Part shown: in pieces, positions 43,801-51,047 of the stretch
Layout of the letters: each line of letters starts with the position of its first letter
How positions within the stretch are numbered: position 1 is the first letter of the stretch
NCBI GenBank assembly: GCA_023231065.1
Contig: JALNWE010000015.1
Location: 1-55,108, forward strand
Source of the DNA: Bacteroidales bacterium
GTDB taxonomy: Bacteria; Bacteroidota; Bacteroidia; Bacteroidales; FEN-979
Direction of reading: 5' to 3'
Length of the DNA: 55,108 nt
Position numbers and translations under genes: made by a program
Notes under the pieces: model-generated
The model's input: only the letters and a program-made list of their open reading frames with translations
Database searches by the model: none
What the model was told of the DNA's origin: nothing

Positions 43801-43950
43801 GTGGGAGGACTTATTTTCTCCACCTTCCTGACCCTTTATATCATTCCGGCCGTTTATTCCTATTTCTCCAGGAATCCGAAACTGGACAAGATCGATTATA
43901 CCGAACTTACAATTGAGAAAAAGCCCGTCATGACCGACGATATCAGCTGA
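40837..43950 (+). CDS. RND efflux transporter (AcrB-type)
   Basis: Inner-membrane proton-driven pump of 1037 aa, normal length for the hydrophobe/amphiphile efflux RND family. Twelve TM helices with the usual 1+5 / 1+5 layout and two large periplasmic loops. The proton-relay pair is visible in TM4 (IVLSIGLVCDDAIVVLENI, with DD), and the TM10-11 region has LIGLVTKNGILIVEFANQ with the relay Lys. N-terminal SIKRPVLAIVMTLLILIFG and GIREYPEMDPPIVTVTTNY are typical of the MexF/AcrB side of the family. The middle gene of an adaptor-pump-channel operon; substrate not predictable, likely toxic small molecules. Confidence 0.95.
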   Translation: MSLSSVSIKRPVLAIVMTLLILIFGVVGFYKLGIREYPEMDPPIVTVTTNYTGANAEIIQAQITDPLENAINGIEGIRVLSSVSNDNTSQITVEFNLGKEMESAANDVRDRVSKTIKYLPKDVDPPIVEKISANANAIIFMIVRSYHRNIMEVNDLVDNTIKDRLQTIPGVGDIKLFGSKKYSMRLWIDPYKMASNAITSRDIENAVSRENIELPAGRIEGDLTEMTIRTLGLLQTPQQFNDIILKQEHGNIVRLSDIGTAELYPQNDRETVKMDLLPVIIIGVVPQTGANNVAIADEFYRRMDQLKNEIPSDYEVSIGYDFTKFERNAVKEVQQTILVSLLLVILIIFFFLRDWRSTLIPVVAIPVSIIGVFVIMALIGLSINVLSLLAIVLSIGLVCDDAIVVLENIYTKIDLGIHPIEAAQRGMKEIYFAVVSTTITLAAVFMPIMFLKGLIGRLFNEFAIVISGAVLISAFVALTLSPMMCSRILKDQRRLNSNWLVLRTEPFFLWLNRGYRYSLKGFMNHRWLVFPVFVIVTGLIVVLFRSLHAELAPFEDRSNIRIPALAPEGSTYEFTEKYIDQVDRYIADSIPEASVFFSWISPSMGTIETPNKAQEIIYLTDPSERKRSQHEIFHKISGDLQSFTGIRTFPFEPPTIGDRFSGQPLQYVILAPSLQALEKVLPAFLEEAKKVKILQFVDANFKVNKPELRIRINREKASQLGVSAEEIARTLQLALSGQRYGYFIMNGKQYEIIGQVMRDDRDRPDALNALYVRNNQGQSILVDNVISVEESINPASIFSFNRYISATVSAGLAQGATLGDGIEALDNISKKALPPEFSTALAGQSRDFRESSSSLTFVFILAIVLIFLILAAQFESFIDPLIILFTIPLAVAGGLFSLWYFDQTLNIFSEIGMIMLIGLVTKNGILIVEFANQRKNSGIDKIEAVQRAAISRFRPILMTSSAMILGILPIALNLGASAESRQSLGIAVVGGLIFSTFLTLYIIPAVYSYFSRNPKLDKIDYTELTIEKKPVMTDDIS

Positions 43951-45251
43951 TGAACAAAGCAACCCTCACCGGAATTTTCATTCTGCTTATAGGCATGGTT
44001 TCTGCCCAATCGTTACTTTCGCTGGAAGAAGCAGTAAAAGTTGGTCTTTCCAATAATTTTGGTATCAACATCGCTAAAAATACAGGCAGGATTGCAGCAA
44101 ACAATGCTACTCCGGGTAATGCCGGAATATTGCCTCGAATTGATGTTAATGCAGGTTATGTGAGAGGGCTCAGCGATGCCCGCGTTGAAGTCGCCACCGG
44201 CTCTGAGCTTGACAAATCCAATGCTACTTCCGATCTGATTACCGGTGGAATAAGGCTTGAATGGACATTATTTGACGGACTTGACATGTTCATTACCTAT
44301 GACAAATTAAAGAAGTTGAATGAAATCGGGGATCTTAATGTAAAGATTGAAATAGAGAATACATTGGCAAAGGTCATCGGAGCCTATTACGATATTGTCC
44401 GCCGCGAAAATGAAGTCGTGATCCAGCAGGAACAGGTGGATATTTCTAAATTCAGGCTTGAATTGGCGCAATTGCGTTACGAAACTGGCAGCGGCTCAGA
44501 ACTGGAATACCTGAAAGCAAAAATTGAATTGAATGCCGATGTTGCCGGGTTGGAAAACAACCAGACTATATTTCTAAATGCTAAAACAAGGTTGAATGAA
44601 TTGTTGTCGAGGGAGATCAACACTCCATTTGCTGTAAAGGATACCATTCTGGTGTCATATATATTAAATTATGATTCTTTACGGGCCGGCCTTAATAAGT
44701 CAAACCGTCACTTGATCTTAGCCGGATTGGATAAGGAAGTCAGTCTCCTTGATATGAAATCAGCCCGTGCCCAACAATGGCCAACCCTGGATTTTATCAC
44801 AACTTATTCCTATTACCGCAACGAAACGGAAGCTAACTTCATAAACTATAACCGGAATTTCGGCCCGACCGTGGGTGCGACTGCGACCATGAAGCTCTTT
44901 GATGGCCGGAACCTGAACCGGGAGTATCAAAACGCCAGGGTCATGGCTGAAACCAGCGACTTGAAAATGAAACAACTTACGAACCAGCTGGAAGCCTGGC
45001 TTACCATGGCATATAACAGTTACAGCAATGAAATTGAAATGATCGGATTTGAGCAGGAAAATCTGTTATTAGCCCGTAAAAATATGGATATTGCCCGGGA
45101 AAGTTATGCTGTGGGCTCCATTTCTTCCTTGCAACTCAGAGAAATCCAACAGGATCTGATGCATGCAAATATCCGTCTGATCTCTGCCCAATTCCGGGCT
45201 AAACTTTCAGAAACGGAACTCCTCTTACTCAGCGGGAAACTTTTACGCTGA
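43950..45251 (+). CDS. TolC-family outer-membrane efflux channel
   Basis: Outer-membrane channel of 433 aa. The start overlaps the pump stop by one base (TGATG). It has a signal peptide (MNKATLTGIFILLIGMVSAQ) and two repeats of the OEP domain made of long helices (LSLEEAVKVGLSNNFGINIA, EVVIQQEQVDISKFRLELAQ, and the second half LQLREIQQDLMHANIRLISA). There are short strand regions, e.g. RLEWTLFDGLDMFITYD and TATMKLFDGRNLNREYQ. It completes the tripartite efflux operon. The stop is one base away from the stop of the converging ABC transporter gene, with no terminator between them. Confidence 0.92.
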   Translation: MNKATLTGIFILLIGMVSAQSLLSLEEAVKVGLSNNFGINIAKNTGRIAANNATPGNAGILPRIDVNAGYVRGLSDARVEVATGSELDKSNATSDLITGGIRLEWTLFDGLDMFITYDKLKKLNEIGDLNVKIEIENTLAKVIGAYYDIVRRENEVVIQQEQVDISKFRLELAQLRYETGSGSELEYLKAKIELNADVAGLENNQTIFLNAKTRLNELLSREINTPFAVKDTILVSYILNYDSLRAGLNKSNRHLILAGLDKEVSLLDMKSARAQQWPTLDFITTYSYYRNETEANFINYNRNFGPTVGATATMKLFDGRNLNREYQNARVMAETSDLKMKQLTNQLEAWLTMAYNSYSNEIEMIGFEQENLLLARKNMDIARESYAVGSISSLQLREIQQDLMHANIRLISAQFRAKLSETELLLLSGKLLR

Positions 45252-45252
45252 A

Positions 45253-48200
45253 TTATTTCCGTTTGTACTTCAACCTGTCGAACCAATTGATAATCCGGCG
45301 GAGGACATCATAAATCAGTGTCAGGTAAAGAACGATCGACATCAGCCAGATCACCGCCACATTGAACCAAAAAGTATCGATTTGCCAGCTCCCTACGAAT
45401 TTAACCGGAGCATAGAAATGAGCCCGTCCATCCCGTGAGACAGGATCCATAAAAATAGGGTCTTTCTTTCGGATCAATTTCCCTTTTCCCTCGATGATCT
45501 TGTTTTCGGCCGATTTATTCAGGACAAGATCGGCGATGTTTTCATTATAATTTGCTTGTTTGAATTTAAAGGCGCCATTTTCGCCTATTTTTGTGACCAT
45601 CGATTCGTAAATGGCATCTCTTTTTGCTGTGATCGCGGTCAACCGGGAAGAAAAGTACCGGCTCAGCGAATCAAGGTAGTTTTTGGAAGCCTGTACCAGC
45701 GAATCGTTCAACTGGCGTTCAGAGAAAATGCCCTGATAGGGGAAGGAGGCGAATCCGGCTTCTTTCTGCAGCAAAGGGACCTCGTTTTCAAGAATGGCCA
45801 TCAATGCTTTTGTCCGTTCCGGTTTTTCATGTAATACAAGGTTTCTCTGGCACTCGTCCAATTCCGATTTCAACGTGGGGATCACGTATGCTGTATTGTA
45901 ATTATAATGCGATATCTCTTTATCCAGGGGATAGAAGATCTTTTCGTAATCATTGTTTTTAAATTGTTCGACTGCCAGGCCTTCGAAAGTCCACCGCGAA
46001 GTCATCAGATCCCCGACAAGCGGAACATTGGTCCGGGAAGCAATGGAAGGATTCAGATAATCGAAAGGCACTATGGTCCCGCTCAGCAACAGTTGGGGAA
46101 CTAAGATGAATGGGATCAGGATATAGATAGCAACTACGGAATCCAGTCCCGACGAGATATTCAGTCCGATCATATTGGCCATGCAGGTCGTGGAGAACAG
46201 GATCAGAAAATAGCTGAAGGTCATGCCATGGATACCCAGGATCAGGTTTCCTGCTACGACATAAAGGATGGTCTGAATAGCCGAAAGTACAAAGAGAAAG
46301 ATGATTTTTGCGTTAAGATAGCTGAAACGGCTCAGGTTTAGGAAAGCTTCCCGTTTAAGGATCCTCCGGTCTTTAATAATTTCTTCCGCGCTGACCATCA
46401 TACCCAGGAAAAGGGAAACCACAACACTCATGAACAGGTAAGGCACCAGGTCCCGGTTATCGCTGAACAGGTATTGGTCACCAAAACGATATCGGGTCAG
46501 GTAAGCCAGTAAAGCGGCAAGGAATGGAGCTTCCAGCAGGTTGATCAGCATATATTGTTTGTTGGTGATCTTGGTAAGCAGGTTACGGATACTAAAGATC
46601 CGGAACTGCTTAAAATAGCCTGGAACCTTAAAAGAGCTTGGGGGTATTTCTTTTTTTTCTTCCCGGATGACCAACCCTGGCTGGATTTTTTTGCGGAAAA
46701 GATCATACCACTCTTTGGAAGTAACCTTACGGTTGCCTGTCAACCGTCCGTATTCATTGACAATTTTAGATTCGGTAATCTGGAGTAGTTGTTCGGGATT
46801 GACATAGCCGCAATACTGACATTCGCTTTCATCGGGATTAACGTGGCTGGTGGCCGATTTGAACCAGGTGAGGGCATCGATCGGGTTCCCGTAATATATA
46901 GGGTACCCTCCTTTATCCATGATCAGTAGTTTATCAAAAAGTTTATAGATATCCGATGAAGGCTGGTGAATGTTCACGATAACCAGTCTGCCTTTCAGGG
47001 TTTGCTCTTTCAGCAGAAGCATCACCATTTCCGAATCCATCGAAGAAAGTCCGCTGGTAGGCTCATCTGCAAATAGTACAGCAGGTTCGCGGATCAGTTC
47101 CAGCGCGATATTCAGACGCTTACGCTGGCCTCCGCTGATGAATTTGTTGAGCGGATCCCCTACCGTGAGATCCTTGATCCCGATCAGGTCAATATCTTTC
47201 AGTACCCTTATTACTGCGCGGATCAACTGTTTTTCAGTGAAATCCTTAAAGCAGAGTTTGGCATTGTAATAAAGGTTTTGAAAAACAGTAAGTTCCTCAA
47301 TCAGTAAATCATCCTGCGGCACAAATCCGATAATTCCCTGGAGTTTTTCTTTATCCTTTTCAAGGTTATATCCATTGATCAGAATATGGCCCTGTTTCAG
47401 GGTCAGATTTCCGTTTAATACATTCAGCAAAGTAGATTTCCCTACTCCGCTGCCGCCCATCACACCGATCAGTTCACCGGATTCGGCTGTAAAACTGAAC
47501 GGGTGAATGCCATTGAGACTGTTTTTAAACCGGTATTCAATTTCGTTGGCGGTAAATTCGATTTTGATCTTTTCTTTGGAATGAAGAAATTTAGCTGCAA
47601 CATCGGTATAATAGACCGGTGAAATTTTAAGATTTTTAAGGATGGCCCCATGGTTAAAGACAAATGAACGGTATGGGGGTACATTGTGCCCGTTCAGGTA
47701 TAATTCATCATTTCCGAGATACCGGTAAATCAGGGTCCTTACAGAATCTACGTAAAGAAAGATCATTTTTCCGTCCAGGCGGTCCCGGATGATATGTTTG
47801 AATGGCATCAATGGATCGTCGGGGCAGGAGTCAATCACTAAAAGATGATCTTTTTGTATTTCCTTGCTGAATGGATTGAGAATAAAAGCGCGGGCATTGT
47901 GGTATTCCGGTTCCGGCAGGTTAAAAACTTCCATGAACGCCTGGCTGTATTTTTCCGCTAAATGACTTTCAACAGCAGGTATATTATTTTCGTCACGACC
48001 AAGTTCAACCAGAAATTCCAGGAATTTAATAAAAACAATCAACCGGTCCCTTGCCGTCAGCTGATTCTGGATTTTCTGGCAAATGGTCCGGATCTTTTCC
48101 GAAACATCCAGCCCGGCCCCTTCCATTGGTTCATTCTCTGGTTGATGGAAGAATACCAGTTCGTCGAACAATTTCAGATATTCTTCGAGTTCCTGGTTAT

Positions 48201-48321
48201 TCAGATGTTCTTGCAGGTATGATGAAAGAATGGTCCGGCTGTTCGAGGATACCTGTTTTTTTACGGAAGCGGCGACAATGGCGAAAAGTTGTACTAATGC
48301 CATCAGGATGGGTTCAGACAT
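45253..48321 (-). CDS. ABCG-like ABC transporter with N-terminal extension
   Basis: Single-chain ABC transporter of 1022 aa. Residues 1-~255 are an extension: an initial helical part, reminiscent of TerB-like domains (FAIVAASVKKQVSSNSRTIL), then a beta segment (IYRYLGNDELYLNGHNVPPY) that could be FHA-like. The ATPase covers ~265-490: Walker A GVMGGSGVGKSTLLN near 288, signature ISGGQRKRLNIALE near 393, Walker B VLFADEPTSGL, H-loop VNIHQPS. The order ATPase-then-permease and this signature are of the ABCG/White type. Then come TM helices (~590-770), a long extracytoplasmic insertion (~775-965) and a last TM near 985-1005. Export is likely; the substrate is unknown. Confidence 0.87.
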   Translation of the reverse strand: MSEPILMALVQLFAIVAASVKKQVSSNSRTILSSYLQEHLNNQELEEYLKLFDELVFFHQPENEPMEGAGLDVSEKIRTICQKIQNQLTARDRLIVFIKFLEFLVELGRDENNIPAVESHLAEKYSQAFMEVFNLPEPEYHNARAFILNPFSKEIQKDHLLVIDSCPDDPLMPFKHIIRDRLDGKMIFLYVDSVRTLIYRYLGNDELYLNGHNVPPYRSFVFNHGAILKNLKISPVYYTDVAAKFLHSKEKIKIEFTANEIEYRFKNSLNGIHPFSFTAESGELIGVMGGSGVGKSTLLNVLNGNLTLKQGHILINGYNLEKDKEKLQGIIGFVPQDDLLIEELTVFQNLYYNAKLCFKDFTEKQLIRAVIRVLKDIDLIGIKDLTVGDPLNKFISGGQRKRLNIALELIREPAVLFADEPTSGLSSMDSEMVMLLLKEQTLKGRLVIVNIHQPSSDIYKLFDKLLIMDKGGYPIYYGNPIDALTWFKSATSHVNPDESECQYCGYVNPEQLLQITESKIVNEYGRLTGNRKVTSKEWYDLFRKKIQPGLVIREEKKEIPPSSFKVPGYFKQFRIFSIRNLLTKITNKQYMLINLLEAPFLAALLAYLTRYRFGDQYLFSDNRDLVPYLFMSVVVSLFLGMMVSAEEIIKDRRILKREAFLNLSRFSYLNAKIIFLFVLSAIQTILYVVAGNLILGIHGMTFSYFLILFSTTCMANMIGLNISSGLDSVVAIYILIPFILVPQLLLSGTIVPFDYLNPSIASRTNVPLVGDLMTSRWTFEGLAVEQFKNNDYEKIFYPLDKEISHYNYNTAYVIPTLKSELDECQRNLVLHEKPERTKALMAILENEVPLLQKEAGFASFPYQGIFSERQLNDSLVQASKNYLDSLSRYFSSRLTAITAKRDAIYESMVTKIGENGAFKFKQANYNENIADLVLNKSAENKIIEGKGKLIRKKDPIFMDPVSRDGRAHFYAPVKFVGSWQIDTFWFNVAVIWLMSIVLYLTLIYDVLRRIINWFDRLKYKRK

Positions 48322-48343
48322 GGAATCGGGTTTTTGTCTGATT

Positions 48344-48351
48344 CAAAAATA
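48344..48351 (-). promoter_or_regulatory. Putative -7 box of the ABC transporter gene
   Basis: On the minus strand TATTTTTG matches TAnnTTTG, 22 nt before the ATG at 48321 and just after the terminator of the preceding gene. Confidence 0.45.
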
Positions 48352-48362
48352 CGAATTTGATG

Positions 48363-48398
48363 AATAAAAAAAACCGCCCCTGAAAACAAAGGCGGTTT
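48363..48398 (-). terminator. Terminator of the lipoprotein gene
   Basis: On the minus strand AAACCGCC pairs with GGCGGTTT (8 bp, 12-nt loop) followed by a T8 tract. It separates the lipoprotein gene ending at 48422 from the ABC transporter gene. Confidence 0.85.
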
Positions 48399-48421
48399 AA
48401 AACCCATAACGGGTAATGTCC

Positions 48422-49273
48422 TTATTTAACTATATTGAGCCTCACGCTTTCAGCCAGATCGGCTACCTCGGCAGCTTTTTCGATGGGGATTTTCTTTCCG
48501 GATTCGATGCCAAAGTTTGTCCAGATGGTTTTTAGTTTGGCCATATCGTCACAAACGGGTTTCATGTTCTGGTCAGCATTATAGGCAGCCAGAATGGTCA
48601 TCAATTTTTCATAGTTGTCTTTTTGGGTATAAATGACAGCCAAGATTTTGCTGTTGTCACGCGCTACTTCACCCAAAGAAGCGGAAAGGTAAATCCCTTC
48701 TGCAAAACCACCGATTGCCACGAGGACGGCGACCTGGTTACGGTTGTTCTTTGAAAGAAAATCGTTGGTTTGTCCAAATACCTTATTGATCAAAGCGACC
48801 AGAGAATCTTTTTTATTGTTGAATTTTTTAATTTTATCCAGGATCGTTTGATCATAAACGCCGGCGATTCCCAGTTCATCAGCCAGTTTGTTTGTACAGG
48901 CAAGAAACTTGTTGGTTTCATCGGTACGGTTATAGGTGGCTGAGTAACTCAGGTCAGCGCTGTAAACACCCAGGTTGAGCGCTTTGCTTTTTTCGGTGGT
49001 ATATTTTGTGACATTGGCCGGAGAATTGGTGATGTCAAAAATAAAACCAGCCTTGGCTTTTTCCAGCATTGTAGTTACTTCAAACGGGGTCGGGAATTTG
49101 TATAGCAGACTTTGCGATTCCGGGCTTAGGGTAACCTCTTTCCGGATCGTATCGGCTGTTGCTTCGTTGGTTTTTTTATCCTGATTGGATGCGCTGTTAC
49201 AGCCAGTGAGTGAGAATACCAAAAGAAAGGCAACGACAGCGAGACTGGAATAAAAATTTTTCAGTGCTTTCAT
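48422..49273 (-). CDS. Lipoprotein of unknown function
   Basis: Lipoprotein of 283 aa: signal peptide with lipobox VFSLTGC (Cys25), then a Ser/Asn/Lys/Thr linker. The mature domain is mostly helical, with short conserved-looking segments (YKFPTPFEVTTMLEKAKAGF, ALNLGVYSADLSYSATYNRT, VAIGGFAEGIYLSASLGEVA). The family is one I have seen only as a hypothetical Bacteroidota protein; I give no function. An inverted repeat lies just upstream and a terminator downstream, so it is a single-gene unit, possibly under its own repressor. Confidence 0.8.
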   Translation of the reverse strand: MKALKNFYSSLAVVAFLLVFSLTGCNSASNQDKKTNEATADTIRKEVTLSPESQSLLYKFPTPFEVTTMLEKAKAGFIFDITNSPANVTKYTTEKSKALNLGVYSADLSYSATYNRTDETNKFLACTNKLADELGIAGVYDQTILDKIKKFNNKKDSLVALINKVFGQTNDFLSKNNRNQVAVLVAIGGFAEGIYLSASLGEVARDNSKILAVIYTQKDNYEKLMTILAAYNADQNMKPVCDDMAKLKTIWTNFGIESGKKIPIEKAAEVADLAESVRLNIVK

Positions 49274-49305
49274 AAATTCGGTTGACTATTTGTTTGTACC
49301 AGTTA

Positions 49306-49340
49306 TAAACATACTTCATAGTCCCTGATGAAGGACTATG
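49306..49340 (-). promoter_or_regulatory. Candidate promoter with inverted-repeat operator
   Basis: CATAGTCC and GGACTATG (49317-49324 and 49333-49340) form a perfect 8-bp inverted repeat with an 8-nt spacer. On the minus strand a near match to the -7 box, TATGTTTA, lies at 49313-49306. In that reading the inverted repeat covers the -33 region, a usual place for a repressor site. It could alternatively be an RNA hairpin if transcription starts further upstream. Confidence 0.4.
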
Positions 49341-49407
49341 CGAAATTAATTGATTTTTTTTAAACTATTCACTTTTTTTTGAATTAATATAACAACCTTT
49401 TCAACAA

Positions 49408-50355
49408 TCAATGTTGTATCAGGATTTTCAAAGTTCCCGGTTTCCCGGCCAATTCAAAGGCCTGTATAATTTCATTGAATGGTAATATAGCGCTGATCAG
49501 AGGTTGGGGGTTAACCAGTCCCTGGCTTAGTAAACTTAAGGCAGGTTCGAATAATCCGCAGCGGGAACCGATGATCTCAAATTCGTTGATGACGATCTGG
49601 TTCAGATCGATTTTTTCAGATTGGGCGACGGTGGTTTTAAGGACCAGTTTTCCCCGTGGATAGAGATGGGATAAGGCCAGGTTGATCCCGGAAGGATTCC
49701 CGGTGCAATCAACACATACTTCTGCTTTTTCCGCGTCGCGTAATGAAGAGAGTTCCCTGGCATTTATACCCATATCCATCGCTTTTTTTACTTTGGAAAC
49801 TTGGGTGTCGAAGGTGGTATAAACGCAACCGTTCAACCTGAATACCTGGCTGATGAGCAATCCCAGTTTTCCGGCTCCGAAAATAAAGACATTTTGAGAA
49901 GGTTTGATTTGGATCTGTTCAAAAATCTCAATGGCGGCAGCAAGTGGTTCTGTAAATACAGCAGAAGTAAGCGGCAGGTTTTCGGGGACGACCTTGAGGT
50001 TCTGCATAGGGAGGACAATATAATCGGCGAATACTCCCGGATGACCATCTATCCCCAGCACTGTACGGTTAGGACAATGGGTTTCACGACCGGTTTGACA
50101 TAAATAGCAATCCCCGCACGAACAATTGATTTCGCCAACAACTTTTTGTCCGAACAGGTCGCTGGACCGGGTCACGACTTCTCCCACAAATTCATGTCCG
50201 AGGATCCCGTTAAATCCCATGTAACCTTTAACGATTTCCAGATCTGTATTGCAAATAGCGGAAAATATGATTTTGATCAGCGCTTCATTTTCACGGGGTT
50301 GGGGATGTGATACTTCCTTTATTTTTAAAGATCCGTCAAAGAATAAAGCTTTCAT
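49408..50355 (-). CDS. Zinc-dependent MDR alcohol dehydrogenase-like enzyme
   Basis: Medium-chain dehydrogenase of 315 aa related to threonine/sorbitol dehydrogenases. The ATG at 50355 gives MKALFFDGSLKIKEV; a start further upstream would overlap the previous gene. Residues: catalytic zinc Cys in SAICNTDLEIVKG (~35) and GHEFVGEVV (~57), structural zinc Cys cluster CSCGDCYLCQTGRETHC (~80-97), Rossmann motif FGAGKLGLLISQ (~160-171). It is about 20-30 aa shorter than typical family members. It lies downstream of a small envelope-protein gene and a large sensor kinase gene on the same strand. The alcohol substrate is unknown. Confidence 0.85.
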   Translation of the reverse strand: MKALFFDGSLKIKEVSHPQPRENEALIKIIFSAICNTDLEIVKGYMGFNGILGHEFVGEVVTRSSDLFGQKVVGEINCSCGDCYLCQTGRETHCPNRTVLGIDGHPGVFADYIVLPMQNLKVVPENLPLTSAVFTEPLAAAIEIFEQIQIKPSQNVFIFGAGKLGLLISQVFRLNGCVYTTFDTQVSKVKKAMDMGINARELSSLRDAEKAEVCVDCTGNPSGINLALSHLYPRGKLVLKTTVAQSEKIDLNQIVINEFEIIGSRCGLFEPALSLLSQGLVNPQPLISAILPFNEIIQAFELAGKPGTLKILIQH

Positions 50356-50414
50356 AAGCGTAAATTTCGATACGTACAAACATCCGGAATAATCTGTTTC
50401 GTTCCGTTCCGTTG

Positions 50415-51041
50415 TCAATCATCCGGTATGCCCGTCCCGGGTGAAAAACCAAAAGTTGAATAAATCCCGAACATCGAATCATATCTGCCCCTGGTCCAAT
50501 CCCATAAGCCTGAGTAAAAAACGGTAATAGGCTGTTTTTTTAAAAACGAAAATTCTATACGGGGACCAGCGGCGTACATTTGATAATACCGGATAAATTC
50601 AGCTCCGAACTTAAAGGTTTTCAGGGAATAAAATCCCATTGCATCCCAGCGGTAACGCGTTCCGCCGAATTCAAATGCACCGAAAAAAGAAAACTGTTTC
50701 TTACTCAGCATGATAATGGGGGATACCCTCCACAGCTCTGTTTCATTGGATTGAAACCCGCCTAAGAATCCCAGCGAGATCCCTTTGACAGGTGTGACCG
50801 TCAACCCGGCCAATCCTTCTCCCCAGCTGCCCTTAGGGTAGGCGTTCACATAAAAGTAGCTGGTAATGCTGATGTATTTATTCAGTGGATAATTACCAAA
50901 AAGGGTAATAACAGGCATCAGATCACCGCCGGAAACTATGTTGTACTGGTTGATTTTAAACAGGGCCTGACCCTCTCCGCAAGAATGGATTATCAGAACA
51001 AAAAGACAAAAGCACAACAGACGCTTTACCGGGTTCAACAT
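50415..51041 (-). CDS. Small envelope protein, probably outer-membrane barrel
   Basis: Protein of 208 aa with an N-terminal signal (RLLCFCLFVLIIHSCGEGQ). The Cys in IIHSCG could be a lipobox Cys or the end of a type I signal. The rest shows alternating aromatic strands (YISITSYFYVNAYPKGSWGE, FSFFGAFEFGGTRYRW, KTFKFGAEFIRYYQMYAAGP) and looks like a small beta-barrel. It begins 6 nt after the stop of the giant sensor kinase gene, so it is probably co-transcribed and might be functionally linked to the kinase signal. No family is recognised. Confidence 0.68.
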   Translation of the reverse strand: MLNPVKRLLCFCLFVLIIHSCGEGQALFKINQYNIVSGGDLMPVITLFGNYPLNKYISITSYFYVNAYPKGSWGEGLAGLTVTPVKGISLGFLGGFQSNETELWRVSPIIMLSKKQFSFFGAFEFGGTRYRWDAMGFYSLKTFKFGAEFIRYYQMYAAGPRIEFSFLKKQPITVFYSGLWDWTRGRYDSMFGIYSTFGFSPGTGIPDD

Positions 51042-51047
51042 GGATCG

